Below are positions 40,884-49,472 of a stretch of 64,000 bases of DNA, one piece after another. The stretch comes from Xanthomonas sp. AM6 (lineage in GTDB: Bacteria > Pseudomonadota > Gammaproteobacteria > Xanthomonadales > Xanthomonadaceae): positions 3,498,501 through 3,562,500 of the forward strand of contig NZ_CP106869.1 in assembly GCF_025665335.1 (NCBI RefSeq), written 5' to 3'. Position 1 is the stretch's first letter. Every line of letters begins with the position of its first letter. A program made the translations under genes and the position numbers. Under the pieces are notes generated by a model. It searched no databases. It was not told the origin of the DNA and saw only the letters and a program-made list of their open reading frames with translations.

Positions 40884-41509
40884 TGGCTGGAAGGACGCCT
40901 GCGAGAGTTCGTGCAAGCTTAGCGGGTCGGCCGGAAGCGCCGTGTACAGGCCGGCGGGGTGGAGGTGAAGTCGCATTCCGCATCGCGTCCGCTTGCCGAT
41001 CGATATGGGCTTCTGGAGGAGGCGCTTCAGCCCCGGCACTGTTCACGGCCGTCGAGCCCGTTGCTTCGCCTGTCGCGGCTGAAGCCGCTCCTACAGGGGG
41101 CTTGCAGCGAGCGGGCCGGGTGCACTGCAGGAGGGGCTTCAGCCCCGACGGCGTCCGGAGCCATCAGGTCCACTGCTTCGCCTGTCGCGGCTGAAGCCGC
41201 TTCTACAGGGGGCCTGCAGTGAGCTGGCTGGGTGCACTGTAGGAGGGGCTTCAGCCCCGACGGCGTCCGAAGCCATCAGGTCCACCGCTTCACCTGTCGC
41301 GGCTGAAGCCGCTCCTACAGGGGGCTTGCAGCGAGCGGGCCGGGTGCACTGCAGGAGGGGCTTCAGCCCCGACGGCGTCCGGAGCCATCAGGTTCACCGC
41401 TTCGCCTGTCGCGGCTGAAGCCGCTTCTACAGGGGGCTTGCAGTGAGCCGGCTGGGTGCACTGTGGGAGGGACTTCAGTCCCGACGCGGCCGCAGCCGTT
41501 GGCCCAGCG
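40884..41509. repeat. 112-bp tandem array of REP elements (four units)
   Basis: The element TGTCGCGGCTGAAGCCGC starts at 41071, 41183, 41295 and 41407, an exact 112-bp period. Each unit also holds an oppositely oriented GGAGGGGCTTCAGCCCCGAC element and a GC-rich spacer; a diverged copy (GGAGGGACTTCAGTCCCGAC) closes the array near 41485. Units alternate slightly in sequence (CTCC/TTCT, GCAGC/GCAGT), suggesting growth in two-unit steps. No gene lies in this 626-bp gap. Confidence 0.9.
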
Positions 41510-41815
41510 CTACACGTAACGCGGAATCGGCCCCAGTTGCGGCGTCTGGTCCGGCAGTTCCACTTCGGTCTCGTCCACGTAGCACCAGCCCCAGCCCTCG
41601 GGCGGGTCGTAGCCTTCGATGATCGGATGCGCGGTCTGGTGGAAATGCTTGGTGGCGTGGCGGTTGGGCGAATCGTCGCAGCAGCCGACGTGGCCGCAGC
41701 TGCGGCACAGGCGCAGGTGCACCCAGGGGCTGCCGATCTTCAGGCACTCTTCGCAGCCGCGCGCACTCGGGGTGACCTCGGCGATCGTTGAAAGATGGGA
41801 ACAACGCGCGGTCAT
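41510..41815 (-). CDS. UBP-type zinc-finger protein
   Basis: A 101-residue protein consisting of one ubiquitin-specific-protease-type zinc finger. Likely zinc ligands: Cys5, His7, Cys21, Cys24, Cys37, Cys40, Cys45/46, His53, His57/59 and His63, with the family's GWGWCYVDE near residue 75. Bacterial members of unknown role are often encoded next to FAD-dependent disulfide-reductase-like proteins. Here the ATG overlaps the TGA of the flavoprotein gene by four bases (41815-41812), so the two are made together and probably act together. Ubiquitin itself is absent from bacteria; the natural ligand is unknown. Confidence 0.9.
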   Translation of the reverse strand: MTARCSHLSTIAEVTPSARGCEECLKIGSPWVHLRLCRSCGHVGCCDDSPNRHATKHFHQTAHPIIEGYDPPEGWGWCYVDETEVELPDQTPQLGPIPRYV

Positions 41816-43518
41816 CGGCTGCCTCTCTCGGTAGCGGCGGGCGCACTGCGCCGCGCCAGGAATTGATGGATCTGCGCGACCACCGCCGCGCCTTCGCCGA
41901 CCGCCGCGGCCACGCGCTTGACCGAGCCGGCGCGCACGTCGCCGATCGCGAACACACCCGGCCGGTCGGTCTCCAGCGGCAATGCCGGCACCTGGCCGAG
42001 CGCCGGCTCGGCGCCGGTGACGACGAAGCCGGCGTGGTCCAGCTGCACGCAGCCGTCGACCCAGCCGCTGTTGGGATCGGCGCCGACGAACAGGAACAGG
42101 TGGTGCAGGTCGCAGCGATGGGTGGCGCCGGTGGCGCGGTCGCGGAACTCCGCGCTGGCCAGGCGCTGCGACGCGTCGGCCTGCAGCGACACCACCTCGG
42201 TGCCGGTATGCAACTCGACGTTCGGCAGCGCGGCGATGCGCTCGATCAGGTAGCGCGACATCGACGCCTCCAGCCCGGCGCCGCGCACGATCAGGTGCAG
42301 GCGCTTGACCTTCGGCGCCAGGAACACCACCGCCTGCCCCGCGGAATTGCCGCCGCCGACCAGCGCCACCTCCTCGCCTTCGCACAACCGCGCCTCCACC
42401 GGCGAGGCCCAGTACGACACGCCGTTGCCCTCGAACGCGGCCAGGTTGGCGATGTCCGGGCGCCGGTAGCGCGCGCCCGAGGCGATCACCACCGTGCGCG
42501 CCTGCACGCGCAGGCCATCGCGCATCTGCAACTGCAGCGGCGCCGCGCTGCACTCCTCGGCGGTGGGCGCATCGCAATGCAGTTGCGTCACTTCCAGCGG
42601 CAACGCCAGCTCGGCGCCGAACTTCAGCGCCTGGTTGTAGGCGCGTCCGGCCAGGGCCTGGCCGGAGATGCCGGTGGGGAAGCCGAGATAGTTCTCGATC
42701 CGCGCCGACGCGCCGGCCTGGCCGCCGATCGCGCGCTGGTCCAGCACCAGCACCGACAGCCCTTCGGAGGCGGCGTACACCGCGGTCGCCAGGCCGGCCG
42801 GGCCGGCGCCGACGATGGCCACGTCGTAGCGCTTGTGCGGATCCAGCTCCGGGATCATGCCCAGGCAATGCGCGGCCTCGGTGTCGCTGGGACGGCGCAG
42901 CACCTCGCCGCTGGGGCAGACCATCAACGGCAGTTCGTCGTGATGGATGCCCAGGCGCTCGACCAGCGCGCGGCCCTCGTCGTCGTTGGCCGCGTCCAGG
43001 AAGGTGTTGGGATAGCCGTTGCGGGTCAAGAAGCCCTGCAGCCGGGTCAGCCGCGCCTCGCCCGGCTCGCCGATCAGCACCGAGCCGGCGGTATCGCCCT
43101 CGATCAGCCCGACCCGGCGCAGGATCAGCGCGCGCATCACGATCTCGCCGACGTCGGCCGAACTGATCATCAGCGAGCGCAGGTGCGCCGCATCGAACGG
43201 CACCGCGACGCAGCCCTCGGCGCCGGCGCGCCCGCCGGCCAGCGAGGCGCGGCCGGCCAACTGGCTGACCTCGCCGGTGAACTGGCCCGGGGTGTGCTCG
43301 GTGACCGGCTTCTCATGGCCCAGCCCGTCGCGGCGCACCACCACGATCGTGCCCTGCAGCACCAGCCACACCGGCGCCGGATGGTCGCCGACGGCGAAGA
43401 CTTCCTCGTCCGGCGCGAACGTGCGCGGCGCGCCGCTGGCGAAGCGGCGCGCGGTCTCCACCTGCGCCGGCTCGAGCACCGGGAACATCTGATGGCGACG
43501 GGTATCGGCCAGGCTCAT
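41812..43518 (-). CDS. cNMP-domain fused to thioredoxin-reductase-like flavoprotein
   Basis: A 568-residue cytoplasmic fusion. Residues about 10-130 are a cyclic-nucleotide-binding-like sensor fold (EEVFAVGDHPAPVWLVLQGTIVVVRR, PGQFTGEVSQLAG); a linking glutaredoxin/thioredoxin-like stretch follows (about 160-225); from about 235 there is a two-domain FAD/NADPH reductase (VAIVGAGPAGLATAVYAAS, ALVGGGNSAGQA, GVFAIGDVRAG). The CxxC redox pair of thioredoxin reductases is replaced: the position reads YWASPVEA. So it likely passes electrons differently or acts as a plain oxidoreductase. Start ATG 43518 with AAGGA upstream (43524 is an alternative). Translationally coupled to the UBP zinc-finger gene. 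Confidence 0.9.
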   Translation of the reverse strand: MSLADTRRHQMFPVLEPAQVETARRFASGAPRTFAPDEEVFAVGDHPAPVWLVLQGTIVVVRRDGLGHEKPVTEHTPGQFTGEVSQLAGRASLAGGRAGAEGCVAVPFDAAHLRSLMISSADVGEIVMRALILRRVGLIEGDTAGSVLIGEPGEARLTRLQGFLTRNGYPNTFLDAANDDEGRALVERLGIHHDELPLMVCPSGEVLRRPSDTEAAHCLGMIPELDPHKRYDVAIVGAGPAGLATAVYAASEGLSVLVLDQRAIGGQAGASARIENYLGFPTGISGQALAGRAYNQALKFGAELALPLEVTQLHCDAPTAEECSAAPLQLQMRDGLRVQARTVVIASGARYRRPDIANLAAFEGNGVSYWASPVEARLCEGEEVALVGGGNSAGQAVVFLAPKVKRLHLIVRGAGLEASMSRYLIERIAALPNVELHTGTEVVSLQADASQRLASAEFRDRATGATHRCDLHHLFLFVGADPNSGWVDGCVQLDHAGFVVTGAEPALGQVPALPLETDRPGVFAIGDVRAGSVKRVAAAVGEGAAVVAQIHQFLARRSAPAATERGSR

Positions 43519-44011
43519 CGGCATCCTTGTGGGTAGCGGCAACAACGCGCACAGCATGCGATGCGGCGGCGCTGCGGGCAATCACCCATTCTGGGAGGGC
43601 GTACCCGTGGCAGCGGCGCATTCGACGTTCACGGCCGGCACAACGGGCTCGGCTCGCACAGTCGATCAACGGCGCGCTTCGCGCCGTACCCTCGCCCCAC
43701 CCCTGTCCCGGTGGGAGAGGGGCTAAAGCGCGCCGCGACTTTTCCTTCTCCCATGAGGGCCATGGCTCCTCTCGGAGAACGGCGGCCCGCTGGGCCGGAT
43801 GAGAGGGCAGACGGAACTCCGCATCGGCGGACGATGGCCCTCCGCCACCGTGCAGCGGCGCCGTCGTGCTGCCAGTACGCGCGCGTATGGCACGCAACGC
43901 ACTCAGCCGCGGCGATGGTCGCCCTTGTGTTCGATCCGCGACGCCCCATCCATTTCGTGCTTCGCCGCCGCCGGCCTCCGCCCGGCCCATTCGTTCTCAA
44001 GGAAACCGCTC
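43519..44011. other. Intergenic region with GGGAGAGGGG-type repeats
   Basis: Nearly 500 bp without a supportable gene. It contains CCCACCCCTGTCCCGGTGGG AGAGGGGC near 43700 and GGCCGGATGAGAGGGC near 43790, members of the same intergenic repeat family seen at 44.55-44.75 kb and 46.94 kb. AAGGA before 44012 serves the next gene. Confidence 0.5.
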
Positions 44012-44542
44012 ATGTCCGTCTCGATGTACCGCCTTTCCGTCCCGGTGTTCCTGCGCGGCCTGAACGTGTTGCAGCACTACGTCGCACTGGCCGAACGCCA
44101 CGCGCAGGACACCGGCCAGGATCCGCAGGCGCTGGTCGACGCGCGCCTGGCGCCGGACATGTTCGGCTTCGCCGGGCAGATCCAGCGCGCCTCGGACACT
44201 GCGAAGAACACCATCGGCCGCCTCAGCGACATCGTGCCGCCGAAGATGGCGGACGACGAAACCACCCTGGCGCAGCTGCGCGCGCGCATCGCCGCCACCC
44301 AGCGCTTCCTGGAAAGCGTGGACGCCGCCACCCTCGACGGCGCGCAGGATCGCGCGGTATCGCTGAGCGCCGGCAAGTTGAAGGCCGACTTCAACGGCAG
44401 CGACTACCTGCTGACCTTCGCCCTGCCGAACTTCTTCTTCCACGTCGCCACCGCCCACGCGATCCTGCGGCAGCAGGGCGTGGCGGTAGGCAAGCTCGAC
44501 TACCTGGGATCGTTCAATACGGTGGAAGCGGACGCCGCTTGA
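44012..44542 (+). CDS. DUF1993 family protein
   Basis: A 176-residue, four-helix-type protein. MYRLSVPVFLRGLNVLQHYVALAERHA, FAGQIQRASDTAKNTIGRLSD, LRARIAATQRFLESV and NFFFHVATAHAILRQQGVAVGKLDYLG are the characteristic DUF1993 stretches; the family resembles DinB-like four-helix bundles. The conserved final His-Ala-Ile-Leu-Arg helix is intact. AAGGA 8-9 bases before the ATG. Function unknown; monocistronic. Confidence 0.85.
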   Translation: MSVSMYRLSVPVFLRGLNVLQHYVALAERHAQDTGQDPQALVDARLAPDMFGFAGQIQRASDTAKNTIGRLSDIVPPKMADDETTLAQLRARIAATQRFLESVDAATLDGAQDRAVSLSAGKLKADFNGSDYLLTFALPNFFFHVATAHAILRQQGVAVGKLDYLGSFNTVEADAA

Positions 44543-44953
44543 AGCCCCTCCCCGGAAGAGGGGCTGGGGTGAGGCTCCGACGCGAAGCGCCTCGCTGCGT
44601 CTGAGCACACGAGGCTTCGCCCGAACCCTCATCCGGCCCTGCGGGCCACCTTCTCCCGATGGGAGAAGGAAACAGCCGCGGTGCATGGTCCCCTCTCCCT
44701 CGGGAGAGGGTTGGGGTGAAGGTACGACGCGAAGCGTCTCGACCCTCCAGTCGGGGCTGAACCCCCTCGCACAACGCACCGGTTGGCTTCCAAAACCCCA
44801 CTGTGGGAGCGACTTCAGTCGCGACGCGCGAAACCATGCAACAGGGGTGCACGATGCACCGCCCTACCAGCAGCCAGCCCTACGCACACCATCCCCGAAA
44901 GGGGGCCACGGTGCCGATGGAAGAAGGGTGTCGCCCGTCGCAGCAACCTGGCA
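44543..44953. repeat. Intergenic repeats (GGGAGAGG family plus one REP)
   Basis: Holds three copies of CCCTCTCCC/GGGAGAGG-type elements with the associated GGGGTGAGG tails (about 44547-44740) and one REP core TGTGGGAGCGACTTCAGTCG at 44812. No gene is supported in this 410-bp stretch. Confidence 0.65.
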
Positions 44954-45604
44954 CTACGCCAACGACGGTGCCGCGCGCGCATCCGTACCATCCACCGCAA
45001 ACGCCTGGCCCGCCAACGCATGCATCCGCGCCACCGCCACCGCGAACGGGCGCAACACCGCCACGCCACGCTCGGCGAACACCGCATGCAGCGCGGCGTA
45101 GTACCACAAAGTACCCTCGCGGCCCGCAGTAAAACGTTCGAACACCTCCGCACCGACCTGCGGGCCCTCCAGGTCGGCGACGATGCTGCGCGCGTTGTAC
45201 AGCTTGTCGCAGGCCGAGACCAGCAGCACCGACGCCGGCGCCTCGCGCAGATGCGCCAGATACGCCTGCTTGCGGATGCGCCAGTCGCGGCGCCTGGCCG
45301 GCACGTCCTCGTGTCCGGCCTTGCGCTCGGCGCTGGCGTCGGTGCAGCCCATCACGATCGCAGCGACTTGGTCGCCGAACTGTGCGCGGATCACCGCCTC
45401 GTGGCCGGCGCCGCAGTCCTCGATCACGTCGTGCAGCAACGCGGCGATCGCCTGGTCCTCGTCGCCGCCGGCTTCCAGCACCAAGGTCGACACGCCCAGC
45501 ACGTGGCTGAAGTACGGTACCGTGCCGCCCTTGCGGAACTGGCCGGCGTGGGCGATGCGCGCGTAGTCCACGGCACGTGCATAGAGTTCGGTGAGAGCGG
45601 TCAT
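44954..45604 (-). CDS. HD-domain protein, small alarmone hydrolase-like
   Basis: A 216-residue metal-dependent phosphohydrolase resembling the (p)ppGpp hydrolase domain of SpoT and the stand-alone hydrolases (MESH1/SAH). Metal ligands: His34 in YFSHVLGV, His58-Asp59 in ALLHDVIED and a later Asp in LLVSACDKLYNARSI; the HAGQFRKGGTVPYFSH entry motif and the EDCG turn are typical. No synthetase domain is present. It is separated by only 65 bp from the AlkB-like gene in the same direction. Probably removes alarmone or a related nucleotide; not proven. GGAAGG before the ATG at 45604. Confidence 0.85.
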   Translation of the reverse strand: MTALTELYARAVDYARIAHAGQFRKGGTVPYFSHVLGVSTLVLEAGGDEDQAIAALLHDVIEDCGAGHEAVIRAQFGDQVAAIVMGCTDASAERKAGHEDVPARRRDWRIRKQAYLAHLREAPASVLLVSACDKLYNARSIVADLEGPQVGAEVFERFTAGREGTLWYYAALHAVFAERGVAVLRPFAVAVARMHALAGQAFAVDGTDARAAPSLA

Positions 45605-45669
45605 GCGGCCTTCCTGACGGAACAGGACCGCATTATCGCGGAATCCGCCAGCCGCCGCGCCATCGCGGT

Positions 45670-46254
45670 TCAGTCCGGCAACGGCCGCACCCGGAACACC
45701 ACGCTCATCCGCGGCGCCACCGGCCGGGCGGTCTTGGGGATGCCGTGCTCGTGGGTGAGCTGCGACGCGTAGCTCATCGCCAGCAGGCTGCCCGGCGCCA
45801 GCTCCACGCCGATGCTGCGGCGATCCCCTTCCTTGGCGCGGATGTTCATGCGCCGCGGCGCGCCCAGCGATACCAGCGCGATCGGGTGCGGCGCCACCAG
45901 CGTATGCAGCTTGTCGTTGTGCATCGCCACGCTGTCGCGGCCGTCGCGGTACAGGTTCAGGCCCACCGCGGTGTACGGCGCCGGCACCCGCGCCTGCACC
46001 GCCGCATGCAGTTCGCGCAGCGGCAGGTCCTCGGGCAGCGACTGCAGCCGATACGACGCCAGCAGCCGCGGCACGTCCACCACCCGCTCGTACATCGGCC
46101 GGCGCAGGCTCTGCCAGTGCGCGCCGTCGCGCAGCGCCTCGAACCACGCCTGCGCCAGCTCCGGATCGAGCAGCCGCGGCCAATAGCGGATGCCGCCCTG
46201 CGCATCGTGCAGCAGGCATTGCGGGGCGTCGTCGGGATGGGCGAACAGATCCAT
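45670..46254 (-). CDS. AlkB-like 2-oxoglutarate/Fe(II) dioxygenase
   Basis: A 194-residue dioxygenase of the AlkB/ALKBH2-3 class that directly reverses alkylated bases or oxidises related substrates. Fe ligands: His112-x-Asp114 in VAMHNDK and a later His (168 or 170) in THEHGIP; 2-oxoglutarate-binding Arg182 and Arg188 in PRMSVVFR have the right 6-residue spacing. LNLYRDGRDSVAMHND and LGAPRRMNIR are the nucleotide-recognition neighbourhood of the family. Start ATG 46254; a longer in-frame start exists upstream but looks non-coding. It could form a short operon with the HD-domain gene downstream. Confidence 0.9.
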   Translation of the reverse strand: MDLFAHPDDAPQCLLHDAQGGIRYWPRLLDPELAQAWFEALRDGAHWQSLRRPMYERVVDVPRLLASYRLQSLPEDLPLRELHAAVQARVPAPYTAVGLNLYRDGRDSVAMHNDKLHTLVAPHPIALVSLGAPRRMNIRAKEGDRRSIGVELAPGSLLAMSYASQLTHEHGIPKTARPVAPRMSVVFRVRPLPD

Positions 46255-46440
46255 GGGCAGAAGATGGGGGCGCGGCGGAAGAAGCGCCATCCCAGCATCT
46301 GAACGGATCAGCGGCTGCGACGCGGCGCCACGCCGACGACGCGAAATGCAGGAATTCTTACCTTTCGCCCGCACCGCGTTAACGTCCGGCTTGGGAGCAT
46401 GCACAATGTCACGACCCCACAGCACAGGCGATACGCACGC

Positions 46441-46737
46441 ATGACAGCAGCGCGCAGGATGACGGAAAGCACGACCACGGCAGGCACGGCCACCGCGTAC
46501 GGCGCCCATGACGCGACCAACGGTGCCACCCAGGCGCGTATCGCCGCACCGCCCACACGCGGTACGCCGAGCGCTCACGGCAATGTCTTCCAGCCACCCT
46601 TGTCCGCTGGCGGCGCGGACAGCGCGAGGCGCCAGCGCGCGCAGCGCAAGCAGCTGGCGACCCAGGCCGCCGCGGTCGGCACCATTGCCGCCTTGGTCAC
46701 GGTTGCGTTCTTCGCCTGGCGGCGCGCGCGTCGCTAG
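46441..46737 (+). CDS. Small hypothetical tail-anchored membrane protein
   Basis: A 98-residue open frame, Thr/Ala-rich and probably disordered for the first 60 residues, then a basic patch (ARRQRAQRKQLATQ) and one C-terminal hydrophobic helix (AAAVGTIAALVTVAFFAW) ending RRARR. This layout suits a tail-anchored inner-membrane protein. There is no strong ribosome site, so the start is unsure and the whole call is tentative. Confidence 0.4.
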   Translation: MTAARRMTESTTTAGTATAYGAHDATNGATQARIAAPPTRGTPSAHGNVFQPPLSAGGADSARRQRAQRKQLATQAAAVGTIAALVTVAFFAWRRARR

Positions 46738-47023
46738 CCTACGTCGGTGGCGGCACCCTGCCGCATTGCTGCGGCGGCATCATGAGCGCGAGCACGCGTC
46801 GCAGCGGTTCGCGATGCGGGAGACGGCAGCCCATCTGGCGATGCGCCGCGGCCCCGCCGGCGCTCAGCCCCAGCACCATGCACGCAGCCACGCCATAGCA
46901 CCCACGCCGTAGAACCTAAGCTCGAGCCCGCCCAGCGCGTGCTGATAGCCCTCTCCCACCGAGAGAGGAATTGGGGTGAGGGTACGGCCCAAGCGCAGCG
47001 GCGTGCGGCACGGCGTTGCTCGG
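46738..47023. repeat. Intergenic region with one GGGAGAGG-family repeat
   Basis: A CCCTCTCCCACCGAGAGAGG element with a GGGGTGAGGGTACG tail lies at about 46951-46985, like those near 44.6 kb. Nothing else is supported. Confidence 0.5.
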
Positions 47024-47407
47024 CTAGCGCGTCATCGACACCGTGAAGCGCAGGGACGGATCCATTTCCCTGCGCGGCAGCGGCCGGATCCGCACCAGCC
47101 CGTAGCGGCACACGTCCAGATCCTGGTAGACCAGGGTGCGACCGTCCTCGAACGCGAAGCGCACGTCGTAGCGGCAGCCCGCGCCCTGGACGCCGACGGT
47201 CGCCGAGTCGCCGCCGCCGCGCAGCGGGTCCAAGGCCACGTCGCGGAATACCGCGCTGCCGGTGTCGGCCACCGCCACCGCCGTCACGCTGTCGTGCGCG
47301 CGATTGACCACGGTGAGATAGTGCTTGCGGCCTGCGTCCTGTGCCTGGGCGGTGGCCGCGGCGGCGAGCAGCGCGCTGGCGAGGCAGGCGGTACGGAATG
47401 GGTGCAT
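47024..47407 (-). CDS. Secreted hypothetical protein
   Basis: A 127-residue exported protein: signal peptide MHPFRTACLASALLAAAATAQAQ, then a ~100-residue beta-rich domain (HYLTVVNRAHDSVTAVAVAD, VQGAGCRYDVRFAFEDG, QDLDVCRYGLVRIRPLPRRE) with two cysteines likely to form a disulfide. GGAG about 10 bases before the ATG at 47407. No family recognised. It faces away from the two-component pair with which it shares an intergenic region containing candidate LytTR sites. Confidence 0.7.
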   Translation of the reverse strand: MHPFRTACLASALLAAAATAQAQDAGRKHYLTVVNRAHDSVTAVAVADTGSAVFRDVALDPLRGGGDSATVGVQGAGCRYDVRFAFEDGRTLVYQDLDVCRYGLVRIRPLPRREMDPSLRFTVSMTR

Positions 47408-47503
47408 GGCGACGATCTCCGGCAGGAAGGGATACCGCACGCTGCGCAGGCGGTGCGCATATCTGGCGCGCCCCCCCGGCCCCGCGCCCAGCGATCCGGG
47501 ACG

Positions 47504-47532
47504 AATCGTCGTGCCGGCGTGACCAATCGTCG
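47504..47532. promoter_or_regulatory. Direct repeat with LytTR-type 21-bp spacing
   Basis: AATCGTCG occurs at 47504-47511 and again at 47525-47532, exactly 21 bp apart (two helical turns), with flanks ACG/ACC also conserved. LytTR response regulators characteristically bind direct repeats with this spacing, and the site lies 72-101 bp before the histidine kinase of a LytTR pair, so autoregulation or control of the divergent secreted protein is plausible. Confidence 0.5.
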
Positions 47533-47604
47533 CCATCGGCCACCGCGCTTCTCAGCGCGTGCAACCACGCTTAGGATCGGCGCATCCCGTCCGAGCATCG
47601 CCCG

Positions 47605-48708
47605 ATGAAGATCCGCCTGGGTTCCACGGAAATCGGCCTGATCCGATACCTGACCCTGTGGACGGCCGTGGTCGTGGTCTTCGCCATGCAGGGCTACGTG
47701 TACGACGTGTTCAACAGCGGCGACCACCGCTGGGCGATCAGCGACTACCTGCGCTGGTCGATGATCCAGTGGTACACCTGGGCCGCGCTGGCCCCGCTCG
47801 TGTTCCAGCTGGGCGAACGCTTCCCGATCGTCACGCCGTTGCGGCTGCGCTCGCTGGGGCGGCAACTGCTCGCCAGCGGCGGCGTCACCGCGCTGGCGAT
47901 GCTCATCGGCGCCATCGTCTCGCCCGGTTCGTTTTCCGAGCAGCTCGGGCAGTTCATCGGCAAGCACTTCGCCATCGGCCTGCTCACCTACTGGAGCCTG
48001 CTCGCGATCCAGCAGGCGCTGCACTACCGCAGCGAGAGCGACCGCCGCGAACTGGAAGCCGGCCGCCTGGCCACCGAGCTGGCGCAATCGCGGCTGCAGG
48101 CGCTCAAGACCCAGCTGCAACCGCATTTCCTGTTCAACACCCTGCACGCCATCGTGACCCTGCTCGAAGAGGACACCGCCTCGGCCGAGGACATGCTGCT
48201 GCGCCTGAGCGAACTGCTGCGCGCATTGCTGGAAGAATTCGACGGCCAGGAAATCACCCTGCGCCACGAACTGAAGCTGCTCGACCTGTACCTGGGCATC
48301 CAGCGCAAGCGCTTCGGCGACCGCCTGACCACGCGCATGTACATCGATCCGGCCACCCTGGACTGCGCGGTGCCGAGCCTGCTGCTGCAACCGATCGTGG
48401 AGAACGCCATCCAGCACGGCATCGGCCGCCACGCCGGCGCCGACCAAGTGGAGATCGAGAGCCGCCACGAGGACGGCCAGCTGCGCATCGAAGTCCGCAA
48501 CCGCAACAGCACCCTGGACAACCGCAGCGGCGCCGCCGGCCACGGCATCGGCCTGTCGAACACGCGGCTGCGGCTGCAGGAACTGTATGGCGACGCCGCC
48601 GAGGTCCGCCTGGACATGCTCTGGCCGCAGGGCGTGGTGTGCCGCATCCGCATGCCCTCGCGCGAGCTGGAGGATACCGACGGCGCGCCGGAGCACCAGC
48701 CTGCATGA
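47605..48708 (+). CDS. LytS/YehU-family sensor histidine kinase
   Basis: A 367-residue inner-membrane kinase. About four hydrophobic helices fill residues 12-140 (LIRYLTLWTAVVVVFAMQGY, WYTWAALAPLVFQL, LLASGGVTALAMLIGAIV, FAIGLLTYWSLLAI). The LytS-type phosphotransfer motif LKTQLQPHFLFNTL gives His174; the ATP-binding N-box LQPIVENAIQHGI and the glycine box GHGIGLSNTRLRL follow. It belongs to the short AlgZ/FimS-like class without a large sensor domain. Its TGA overlaps the start of the response regulator (ATGA), so both are made in step. The stimulus is unknown. Confidence 0.92.
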   Translation: MKIRLGSTEIGLIRYLTLWTAVVVVFAMQGYVYDVFNSGDHRWAISDYLRWSMIQWYTWAALAPLVFQLGERFPIVTPLRLRSLGRQLLASGGVTALAMLIGAIVSPGSFSEQLGQFIGKHFAIGLLTYWSLLAIQQALHYRSESDRRELEAGRLATELAQSRLQALKTQLQPHFLFNTLHAIVTLLEEDTASAEDMLLRLSELLRALLEEFDGQEITLRHELKLLDLYLGIQRKRFGDRLTTRMYIDPATLDCAVPSLLLQPIVENAIQHGIGRHAGADQVEIESRHEDGQLRIEVRNRNSTLDNRSGAAGHGIGLSNTRLRLQELYGDAAEVRLDMLWPQGVVCRIRMPSRELEDTDGAPEHQPA

Positions 48709-49472
48709 CGATCACCGCGCTGGTCATCGACGACGAACCGATCGCCCGCCACGCCGTCGTGCGGCTGCTGCGCGAAGATGCCGACATCGCCCTGCTCGGC
48801 GAATGCGGCGACGGCGCCGCCGCGGTGGCGGCGATCCGCGAACACTCACCGGACCTGGTGTTCCTGGACATCCAGATGCCGGAAATGACCGGCATGGACG
48901 TGGTCGCGCGGATCGGCGCCGAGCGCATGCCCGCCACCGTGTTCGTCACCGCCTACGAGCAATACGCGGTGCGCGCCTTCGAAGCCAACGCGCTGGACTA
49001 CCTGGTCAAGCCGTTTAGCCGCGACCGCTTCGCCGCGACACTGCAACGCGCCAAGACGCGGCTGGGCGGCACCGGCAGCAACCCCGCGCAGCTCCTGCAG
49101 GCGCTGGAAGCGCTGCGCCAGCGCGACGCCTACCTGCAGCGCATCGCCGTGCGCGTGGACGAACACGTGGTGTTCGTCGCCGTCGACGACATCGTCTGGA
49201 TCAAGGCCAACCGCAACACCGTGCAGCTCCACCTGCCCGGCGCCGTGCACGAACTGCGCGAGACCATGGCCGCCCTCGGCGCGCGCCTGGACCCGCGCCA
49301 CTTCGCCCGCGTGCACCGCTCGGCGATCATCAACGTGCGCCGGGTCAAGGCCATCCACCCCTGGTTCAACGGCCACCACGTGGTGACCATGGACAACGGC
49401 CAGCAATTGCGCATGAGCCGGTACCAGCACGAGGTGTTCCTGCGGTTGGTGACCAACGGCGGCGGGGAATGA
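48705..49472 (+). CDS. LytTR-type response regulator
   Basis: A 255-residue regulator: receiver domain (1-120) with Asp9/Asp10, phospho-acceptor Asp55 in VFLDIQMPEM, Thr of FVTAYEQYAVRAF and Lys in DYLVKPF; then the LytTR DNA-binding domain from about 145 (IAVRVDEHVVFVAVDDIVWIKANRNTVQLHL, FARVHRSAIINVRRVKAI, LRMSRYQHEVFLRLV). ATG overlaps the kinase stop. Regulators of this class (AlgR, YehT, YpdB) bind direct repeats 21 bp apart; such a repeat lies just before the operon. Confidence 0.93.
   Translation: MTITALVIDDEPIARHAVVRLLREDADIALLGECGDGAAAVAAIREHSPDLVFLDIQMPEMTGMDVVARIGAERMPATVFVTAYEQYAVRAFEANALDYLVKPFSRDRFAATLQRAKTRLGGTGSNPAQLLQALEALRQRDAYLQRIAVRVDEHVVFVAVDDIVWIKANRNTVQLHLPGAVHELRETMAALGARLDPRHFARVHRSAIINVRRVKAIHPWFNGHHVVTMDNGQQLRMSRYQHEVFLRLVTNGGGE

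Noticed and set aside
37781-41500. Possible CRISPR arrays at the two regularly spaced repeat clusters
   Set aside because: Repeats are palindromic REP elements with 244- and 112-bp periods, spacers are themselves repeated, and no cas genes are present.
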